Shown here piece after piece: positions 55,645-64,000 of a stretch of 64,000 bases of DNA. The stretch's first letter is position 1; the number at the start of each line of letters is the position of its first letter. Source of the stretch: Deinococcus carri (GTDB lineage Bacteria; Deinococcota; Deinococci; Deinococcales; Deinococcaceae); contig NZ_BAABRP010000005.1 of the NCBI RefSeq assembly GCF_039545055.1, forward strand, positions 1 through 64,000, written 5' to 3'. The notes under the pieces are model-generated. The model was not told the origin of the DNA and made no database searches. It was given only the letters and a program-made list of their open reading frames with translations. The position numbers and the translations under genes were made by a program.

Positions 55645-55648
<4 letters not shown>
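54197..55648 (-). CDS. Carotenoid desaturase-like FAD oxidoreductase (CrtI/CrtD type)
   Basis: A 483-residue frame. The FAD-binding Rossmann segment [21 protein letters not shown] and [13 protein letters not shown] open the domain, [14 protein letters not shown] and the C-terminal [18 protein letters not shown] (the typical PGGGIPGV-like end) place it with phytoene desaturase and carotenoid 3',4'-desaturase enzymes. Which carotenoid it acts on cannot be read. No ATG precedes the domain. A TTG overlaps the upstream ubiA stop (TTGA), and the first 29 residues are encoded by two period-7 arrays; ATT 55564 at the domain edge is the alternative start. Confidence 0.85.

Positions 55649-55650
<2 letters not shown>
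55566..55650. repeat. Two heptamer arrays at the prenyltransferase-desaturase junction
   Basis: GTGAGTG, GTCAGTG, GTCAGTG, ATGAGTG (about 55569-55597) and GCTGAAC, GCTGGCG, GCTGGTT, GCTGGCC, GCTCAAG (55615-55649). Both are translated in the desaturase frame; the last unit includes the stop codon of the prenyltransferase. Confidence 0.8.
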
Positions 55651-56523
<873 letters not shown>

Positions 56524-56676
56524 GGCAGGCTCCGTGGGCGCGCCGGGGGAGGGAGGCGCGGGCGGCCACATTCTAGAGGGGAAGGCGGCGGGCCGCCGGG
56601 ACAGATGGCAGGGCAGGGTACATAGGGCAGATTGCTCACGGTGTGCGCACGCCTGATGTGCCCAAATGGGAGGCAA

Positions 56677-57573
56677 ATGTCCCCCGCGTTCCCGCCCGAC
56701 TCCGACACCACGGCCCTGTTCACGCCGTCGGAGGTCGAGGCGCGGACCGGGGTGCCCGCCGCGACCCTGCGGCAGTGGGAGCGGCGCTACGGCTTTCCCG
56801 CACCCAGCCGCAACTCCAGCGGCTACCGGCTGTACTCGCCGCGCGATTTGGCCCAGATCGAGGAGATGCTGGGGCACCTGCGCGCCGGGGTGACGGCCAG
56901 CCGGGCCGCGCAAGTGGTCCGCGCTTCCGTTCCCCCACCACCGCAGGGCGCGTCCGCGGCAGAACTGGTCCGGCTCCTGCTGACCGCCGATACTCCGGGA
57001 GCGGCGGCGCTGCTGTCTGACGCCCACGCCCACCTCAGCGTCGAGGACGTGCTGCTGAAGGTGATGGCCCCGGCCCTGGCCGAGTGCGGACGGCGCTGGG
57101 AGCGCGGGGAAATCAGGATCGCGCAGGTGCATCAGGCCGCCGCGTTCCTGCGGGGCCGGGTGTCGGCCCTGCTGGAGTTGGCGGGGCGGGGCAGCTTCGG
57201 GCCACACCTGCTCGCCGCCTGCCCACCCGGCGAGGAACACGAGATCGGCCTGATGATGGTCACGCTGGTGCTGCGCCGCCAGGGCGCGCGGGTCGAGTAC
57301 CTGGGCGCGAACCTGCCGCTCGGCGACCTGGCCCTCTACGCCCGCCAGCGGCAAGCCGACGCCCTGCTGCTCTCCCTCAGCGGCGAGTGGGCCTGGGAGG
57401 CCGCCCGCGCGGGACAGGGCGAACTCACGGCCCTGAACATGCCCCTCTTCTACGGCGGCGCACTGCTCAATGCCCAGCCCGCCCTCGCCCCGGCCCTGGG
57501 CGGCCTCTACGCGGGGCCGGACGCGCGGGAGGCCAGCGAGATCATCCTCGGGCACCTGCGGCAGAACCGGTAG
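56677..57573 (+). CDS. MerR-type regulator with cobalamin-binding domain (CarH/LitR-like light sensor)
   Basis: A 298-residue regulator. MerR helix-turn-helix: [27 protein letters not shown]; then a four-helix bundle with Trp141 in [16 protein letters not shown] and a B12-binding Rossmann domain with Glu186-x-His188-x-x-Gly191 (PGEEHEIGL). In Thermus CarH, AdoCbl binding keeps a DNA-bound tetramer in the dark and light breaks it. The Trp-x9-Glu-His motif is Trp-x9-Val151-His152 here: the His is kept, the Glu is not. ATG 56677 has GGGAGG three nt upstream. Divergent from carotenoid-type genes. Confidence 0.9.
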   Translation: MSPAFPPDSDTTALFTPSEVEARTGVPAATLRQWERRYGFPAPSRNSSGYRLYSPRDLAQIEEMLGHLRAGVTASRAAQVVRASVPPPPQGASAAELVRLLLTADTPGAAALLSDAHAHLSVEDVLLKVMAPALAECGRRWERGEIRIAQVHQAAAFLRGRVSALLELAGRGSFGPHLLAACPPGEEHEIGLMMVTLVLRRQGARVEYLGANLPLGDLALYARQRQADALLLSLSGEWAWEAARAGQGELTALNMPLFYGGALLNAQPALAPALGGLYAGPDAREASEIILGHLRQNR

Positions 57574-57615
57574 GGAGGCGCTGGCTCTCTTCCAACCCCT
57601 CTGCCCGAAAAAGGA

Positions 57616-57637
57616 AAAACCCGCACTGGGCGGGTTC
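57616..57637 (-). terminator. Terminator of tRNA-Val
   Basis: AACCCGC (57618-57624) pairs with GCGGGTT (57630-57636). On the minus strand it is followed by TTTTTCCTTTTT. Confidence 0.8.
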
Positions 57638-57642
57638 CTGTC

Positions 57643-57717
57643 TGGTGGGCGGTGAGGGATTCGAACCCCCGACCCGTCGCGTGTAAAGCGAAAGCTCTAC
57701 CGCTGAGCTAACCGCCC
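57643..57717 (-). tRNA. tRNA-Val (anticodon TAC)
   Basis: A complete cloverleaf read on the minus strand: acceptor GGGCGGT/ACCGCCC, D arm GCTC/GAGC, anticodon loop TTTACAC (TAC), T arm GGGGG-TTCGAAT-CCCTC, encoded CCA. The anticodon stem has one mismatch (U27 with C43). A terminator follows; TAGCAT upstream (57746-57741) is a possible -10 box. Confidence 0.93.
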
Positions 57718-57776
57718 CACCTGCTGCCGGTGGCAGCCTGCCCATGCTAGTCGGGCGGGCGCGGGGGGTCAAGCGG

Positions 57777-59198
<1,422 letters not shown>

Positions 59199-59318
59199 CC
59201 CCACAGTCTAGGGCGGTGCCCGGAAAGGTTGCCAGCTCCTGCGCGGCTGGCCGGAGCTGCCCGGGCCACGTCTACTCCACGTCCCCCCGCCTGGAACGCG
59301 GTGCGCTAGCCTGCCCCC

Positions 59319-60217
<899 letters not shown>

Positions 60218-60221
<4 letters not shown>

Positions 60222-60913
60222 AGCTCCTCATCTGGGACTTCGACGGCACCCTGGCCCACCGACCCAGCATGTGGAGTGGCACCCTTCTGCATGTGCTCGG
60301 TGAAGTTCATCCAGGCCATCAGGTGAAACCGGAGCATCTCCGGCCCTGGCTCCAGACGGGCTTCCGCTGGCATGCGCCCGAGGATGAATACCCCGTCTTG
60401 CCCGCCCATGCCTGGTGGGGCGAACTCCATCCCGTGTTTGAGCAGGCCTACCAGGCGGCCGGCCTCGACGCCACGGTGGCTCGCAGGTTGGCGGGCGAGG
60501 TTCAGCGGCACTACACTGACCCGCAGCACTGGGAGGTCTATCCCGATACGGGAACGACGCTGGAACATCTGAGCGTCCTGGGCTGGCGGCACGTCATTCT
60601 GACCAACCATGTGCCAGAGTTCCGTGAGTTACTGAAAGCCCTGGGCCTGAGTGGGCACTTCTTACAGGTCTTCAACTCCGCAGAAACGGGATTCGAGAAA
60701 CCTCATCCACGAGCTTTCCGCCTTGTCCTGGAATCACTGGGGGAGGCGAAGCAGGTCTGCATGATTGGCGACAACATCAGGGCCGATGTTCAGGGGGCGC
60801 GGGCTGTGGGGCTTCCCGCGGTCCTGGTCAGGAAAAACGACCCGGCTGCTCAGTGGCAATGCACCGACCTCTCCAGCCTTCCGGGCCAGCTCGACGCCAT
60901 TTTTGCGGACTAG
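60218..60913 (+). CDS. HAD family hydrolase (phosphatase-like)
   Basis: A 231-residue HAD-fold protein: motif [14 protein letters not shown] with catalytic Asp pair, motif [11 protein letters not shown], motif III Lys in [12 protein letters not shown], motif [16 protein letters not shown]. Likely a small-molecule phosphatase; substrate unknown. The second half (from about 60550) has visibly lower GC and looser codon choice than neighbours, like the gene at 61047, which suggests later acquisition. It overlaps pheA as GTGA, so it is translated with it. Confidence 0.9.
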
Positions 60914-60999
60914 CACCCGGCGCTGCGCTCATCCTCAGCCACAGCACCTCCACCGCCTGCGCCCGCACCACCAACTCGTTCTGCTTGAAGCCCTGCCGC
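60910..60999 (-). pseudogene. C-terminal fragment of an unidentified protein
   Basis: A minus-strand stretch ending in TAG at 60910-60912 reads FKQNELVVRAQAVEVLWLRM and then SAAPGAS. It has the look of a real C-terminus without any start region or upstream domain, so it is probably a gene remnant. Family not identified. Confidence 0.25.
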
Positions 61000-61046
61000 T
61001 ATCCAGGGGTATTGGAGACGATGGGGTGAATCGGTAAACTCCCGAC

Positions 61047-61742
61047 ATGCGGCGAATCCTGGCCCTGCTCCTCCCATTCCTGCTTGGCAGCACAGCCTAT
61101 GCGGGCGGCGGACCGGGGATTGCTACTGCTGGAGCGGCAGGAAAGTTCTATGTCGCATTCACGGAGCAGGGGAGCGTCGAGTATGGAACAAGGAAGCTGA
61201 CCATCACGCTGTACGAGAAACCAGGTGGAAGGCTGCTCTGGAAGCGGCAGGTTGATGGAAGGCTGTACGAGGCGTCAGACGGTAACCGGAACTTTCCGGG
61301 CTGGAGCGTGGTGGATTCGGTTCTCTGGATTTCCCATACCACCGGGGGCGAACACTGGCACGTGGACAATACGGGCTTCCGCCTGAGCGACGGCAAGTCG
61401 CTTTGGGAAAATACCGATGTGGGCCGCCCCCTGACCACTGGTCAAGGCGAAATCCTGTTCAGGCACCTGCAAAGTCAACTCGCTTACCCCGAGCTGCGGC
61501 AGGTAGAGCTGGTCCGGAACAACCTGAAGACAGGCGAGGCAACACGTTTAAACCTGTGGATTCCAGCTCGCACCAACTGCGGTAACATCAACGACTACAG
61601 CTATAAAGATGCGGCCTATCTAAAACGTTGGGCAGATTCCAAATTCTTCTATGCACAGCACAAAGACGCCTGCGGTGTATTTGTAGCCCGCTTCGACTGG
61701 CACGGCAACGAGGGGCAGTCACCAAAAATCATTCCCCGGTAA
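61047..61742 (+). CDS. Secreted protein of unknown function, low GC
   Basis: A 231-residue protein with a signal peptide (MRRILALLLPFLLGSTAYAG) and a beta-rich mature part (FYVAFTEQGSVEYGTRKLTI, RLYEASDGNRNFPGWSVVDS) plus two Cys near the C-terminus (NCGN and DACGV). TAAACT six nt before ATG gives a leaderless start. The region has lower GC and more A/T-ending codons than most of the window. It is flanked on both sides by gene fragments on the opposite strand, which suggests insertion into an older locus. Confidence 0.75.
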   Translation: MRRILALLLPFLLGSTAYAGGGPGIATAGAAGKFYVAFTEQGSVEYGTRKLTITLYEKPGGRLLWKRQVDGRLYEASDGNRNFPGWSVVDSVLWISHTTGGEHWHVDNTGFRLSDGKSLWENTDVGRPLTTGQGEILFRHLQSQLAYPELRQVELVRNNLKTGEATRLNLWIPARTNCGNINDYSYKDAAYLKRWADSKFFYAQHKDACGVFVARFDWHGNEGQSPKIIPR

Positions 61743-62035
61743 CTGCCCTGCTACAGCTCCTCCACCAGCACCCCGTAGACCACCAAGTCGTCGTGCACCG
61801 TCTCGCCTCGCCTTTTCAGAGGCCCACGGCAGGGGCGCGGGTGTGGGCGGTCAGGTCGCCAAAGTCGAACGAGATGCATCGGACACCCACGTTCCAGCCC
61901 GAGCCATGCCCCTGAGCCGCCTCCGAGGCTTGAGCCTTTCTTGAGGGTTTCATCTGCCTCAGAGGGCGCGGCAGGCAGACTGGCGGGCAGCGTCACGCAC
62001 TCCCACACCCGCGCGCCGCGAAAGAGGTCCGCGCC
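61743..62035. other. 293-bp spacer with an acetyltransferase relic
   Basis: Minus-strand coding remnant at 61751-61818, then about 200 bp without recognisable gene. AGAGG (62023-62027) at the right end is the ribosome-binding site of the next gene. Confidence 0.5.
61751..61818 (-). pseudogene. C-terminal remnant of a GNAT acetyltransferase
   Basis: The stretch ending in TAG reads KRRGETVHDDLVVYGVLVEE, the usual end of RimJ/RimL-type GNAT acetyltransferases (…VYGVLxEE). No upstream acetyl-CoA motif is open in the same frame, so only the end of the gene is left. Confidence 0.4.
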
Positions 62036-63451
62036 TTGATTTACTTCATGTTCGCCACCGGCATCGAGAACTCCTATCCCACGATCCAGGGCGGCCGGGT
62101 CCGGCAGGACGAGATGGCAAAATGCCGCCACTACGACTTCTGGCAGAAGGATTTCGACCTCGTGTCCGAACTGGGCATCTCGTTTCTGCGCTATGGGCCG
62201 CCCATCCACACGACCTGGACCGGGCCGGACCGCTACGACTGGTCCTTTGCAGACGAGACGTTCGCGGGGCTGCGGGCGCGGAACATCACGCCCATCGTGG
62301 ACCTGTGCCATTTCGGGGTGCCGGACTGGGTGGGGAACTTCCAGAACCCCGACTTCCCGGAACAGTTCGCGCGTTACGCCGGGGCCTTTGCGCGGCGCTT
62401 TCCCTGGGTGCAGCTCTACACGCCGGTCAACGAGATGTACGTCTGCGCGCTCTTCTCGGCCCGCTACGGCTGGTGGAACGAGCAGCTCAGCACCGACCCC
62501 GCCTTCGTGACGGCCCTCAAGCACATCGTCCGGGCCAACATCCTCGCCATGCACGCCATCCTCAGGGAACGCCCCGACGCCATCTTTATCCAGAGCGAGT
62601 CCTCGGAGTACTTTCACGCCGAGAACCCCCAGGCCATCGGGCGCGCCGAGACGCTCAACGCGGTGCGTTTTCTGTCGCTGGACCTCAATTACGGCCAACA
62701 GGTCAGTTCGGAAATGTACGAATACCTGCTGGACAACGGCATGACGCGGGACGAGTACCACTTCTTCCTGCGCCACAACCTCAAGCACCACTGCATCATG
62801 GGCAACGACTACTACGTCACCAACGAGCACCTCGTTCACCCGGACGGGCAGACGGAGGCGAGCGGGGAAATCTTCGGGTACTCGGTGATCACCAACCAGT
62901 ACTACGCCCGCTACGGCCTCCCCGTGATGCACACCGAGACGAACTTCACCCAGGGGCCAGCCGGGGACGAGGCGGTGCGCTGGCTGCGCAAGGAGTGGGC
63001 CAACGTGCTGCGGGTGCGCAACGACGGCCTGCCCATCGTGGGCTTCACCTGGTATTCCCTCACCGATCAGGTGGACTGGGACTCGGCCCTGCGCGAGAAC
63101 AACGGGAACGTGAATCCGCTGGGCCTGTACGACCTGGACCGCAACATCCGGCCCGTCGGGGAGGCATACCGCCGACTGATTGGCGAGTGGTGCGACGTGC
63201 TGCCCACCCAGAGCGTCGTGCTGACGGTCCCGGTCTTCCCGCCCAGCCAGCAGGGGGGCGAGGCCGTGCAGAACGCCCAGGCCCAGGCGCGCGTCTTTCA
63301 GCAGGTCAGCCAGGCGACAACTCCCACCCAGACCGACCCGACCCCGCGGGCTGTGACCCCCGAACCTCCTCCTCCCCAGCCTCCCCAGACCACAGCAGCT
63401 CAGGCCACACCCGCTCAGACCCCAGCACCACAGAAAGGCCAGCCATCATGA
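62036..63451 (+). CDS. GH1-like family glycoside hydrolase with disordered tail
   Basis: A 471-residue protein. Residues 1-400 form a TIM barrel of GH1 (beta-glucosidase) type: catalytic acid/base Glu in LYTPVNEMYVC, and the nucleophile Glu in MHTETNFTQGP, with GFTWYSLTDQVDW and DLDRNIRPVGEAY near the end of the barrel. The last about 70 residues are Pro/Gln/Thr/Ala-rich and probably disordered. The true substrate is unknown. TTG 62036 has AGAGGT seven nt upstream; ATG 62048 is the alternative start. The SDR gene follows as ATGA. Confidence 0.85.
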   Translation: MIYFMFATGIENSYPTIQGGRVRQDEMAKCRHYDFWQKDFDLVSELGISFLRYGPPIHTTWTGPDRYDWSFADETFAGLRARNITPIVDLCHFGVPDWVGNFQNPDFPEQFARYAGAFARRFPWVQLYTPVNEMYVCALFSARYGWWNEQLSTDPAFVTALKHIVRANILAMHAILRERPDAIFIQSESSEYFHAENPQAIGRAETLNAVRFLSLDLNYGQQVSSEMYEYLLDNGMTRDEYHFFLRHNLKHHCIMGNDYYVTNEHLVHPDGQTEASGEIFGYSVITNQYYARYGLPVMHTETNFTQGPAGDEAVRWLRKEWANVLRVRNDGLPIVGFTWYSLTDQVDWDSALRENNGNVNPLGLYDLDRNIRPVGEAYRRLIGEWCDVLPTQSVVLTVPVFPPSQQGGEAVQNAQAQARVFQQVSQATTPTQTDPTPRAVTPEPPPPQPPQTTAAQATPAQTPAPQKGQPS

Positions 63452-64000
63452 CGCAACCCCAGACCACCCCGACCGAACCCTCCGTGACGTGCCGCCGCTT
63501 CGAGAATGCCGTCGTGATCGTGACGGGGGCGGCCAGTGGCATCGGCCTGGCGGCGGCGCGCCGCTTCGCGCAGGAGGGGGGCCGCCTGGTGATTGCCGAC
63601 CTGAACGGCGAGCAGGCCACGCAGGCCGCCGCCGAGGTCCGCGCCGCCGGTGCCCCCGATGCGCTGGGCGTGGCGTGTGACGTCTCGGACCCGGCCCAGG
63701 TCGAGGCCTGCGTGCAGCAGACTGTCACGCACTTCGGCCAGCTCGACGTGATCGTGAACAACGCCGGGCTGATGACCTTCAAGCCCCTCACCGAACTGAA
63801 CGTGCAGGACTGGCAGCGCGTGCTGGCCGTGGACCTGCTGGGGGCCTTTTCCTTTATCCGCCAGGCCTTCGAGGTAATGAAGCCCGGCGGCGCGGTCGTC
63901 AACGTGTCCAGCATCCACGCGCGCGAAACCGAGGCGCTGGTGGCCCCCTACGCCGCCGCCAAGGCCGCCCTGCTGTCACTGACCCGCAGCGCCGCCATCG
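63448..64000 (+). CDS. Short-chain dehydrogenase/reductase (partial, cut by the window end)
   Basis: The first 184 residues of a classical SDR. Visible: TGAASGIGLAAARRF (nucleotide-binding TGxxxGIG), NNAGLMTF (NNAG), VSSIHARETEALVAPYAAAK with the Ser, Tyr and Lys of the catalytic site. The C-terminus lies outside the window. The ATGA overlap with the glycoside hydrolase gene suggests the two act on the same sugar-derived substrate, an inference only. Confidence 0.93.
   Translation, partial: MTQPQTTPTEPSVTCRRFENAVVIVTGAASGIGLAAARRFAQEGGRLVIADLNGEQATQAAAEVRAAGAPDALGVACDVSDPAQVEACVQQTVTHFGQLDVIVNNAGLMTFKPLTELNVQDWQRVLAVDLLGAFSFIRQAFEVMKPGGAVVNVSSIHARETEALVAPYAAAKAALLSLTRSAAI

Overview
This 64 kb window is high-GC chromosomal DNA, almost certainly from a Deinococcus species (Deinococcus-Thermus). 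The evidence is a RecQ helicase with tandem HRDC domains, a fused SecDF, a Thermus-type homocitrate synthase of the aminoadipate lysine pathway, separate proline dehydrogenase and P5C dehydrogenase genes, a B12-type light-sensor regulator beside carotenoid genes, and many genes with a TAnnnT -10 box only 5-8 nt before the start codon (leaderless transcripts). No rRNA, CRISPR array, prophage or intact transposase gene was seen. One tRNA gene (Val, TAC) is present.

Layout. 0-6.6 kb: end of a membrane protein, an MFS exporter, recQ, a lipoprotein, an acrylyl-CoA-reductase-like MDR enzyme and a small unknown gene. 6.6-9.0 kb: an acyl-CoA dehydrogenase-like flavoprotein and an LCP cell-wall ligase. 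9.0-13.2 kb: the rimP-nusA-ylxR-infB operon behind a probable attenuator. 13.2-18.7 kb: a DoxX-like membrane protein, a secreted Gly/His-rich protein, a small protein, secDF and a lipoprotein. 18.9-21.7 kb: ilvD and an Mrr-type nuclease. 21.7-31.6 kb: cytochrome c maturation in two blocks (ccdA-ccmA-ccmB, then ccmC-D-E-F-G-H-I), ending in a Rieske protein and an acetyltransferase; the CcmI protein carries its own cytochrome c domain. 31.5-35.4 kb: LLM flavin monooxygenase, a CitE-like lyase plus MaoC hydratase pair, and an aldo/keto reductase. 35.4-40.1 kb: an unknown gene, homocitrate synthase, a four-helix-bundle protein, a PhzF-like protein and a BenE transporter. 40.1-47.6 kb: a PLP enzyme, esterase, recO, a zinc-finger protein, an S41 protease and an MgtC-like protein, with intergenic regions rich in repeats and MITE-like elements. 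47.9-52 kb: the proline utilisation operon (GntR regulator, PRODH, NmrA-like, P5CDH). 52.3-57.6 kb: a subtilase lipoprotein, a carotenoid desaturase-like gene, a UbiA-type prenyltransferase and the divergent CarH/LitR-type regulator. 57.6-64 kb: tRNA-Val, amidase, pheA, a HAD phosphatase, a secreted protein, and a GH1-like glycosidase followed by an SDR cut by the window end.

The most unusual structure in the window is a family of 7-bp-period degenerate tandem arrays. The unit differs at each locus (GGCTGAC, GCGGTAC, GGATGAG and so on), and the arrays often sit as an inverted pair around a short spacer. They lie at operon junctions and just after start codons, so they are translated as the N-termini of several proteins, and they also form the linker between the two RecQ HRDC domains. 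A second family is a roughly 180-bp multi-hairpin element (18706-18903 and 40101-40277, with a diverged relative at 45009) whose terminal TGA coincides with the stop codon of the upstream gene at two sites. A third is a 172-bp MITE-like element with 18-bp terminal inverted repeats and a 5-bp target duplication.

Coordinates and starts were chosen by reading ribosome-binding sites, -10 boxes and overlaps by eye. No database search was possible, so product names rest on motif recognition.
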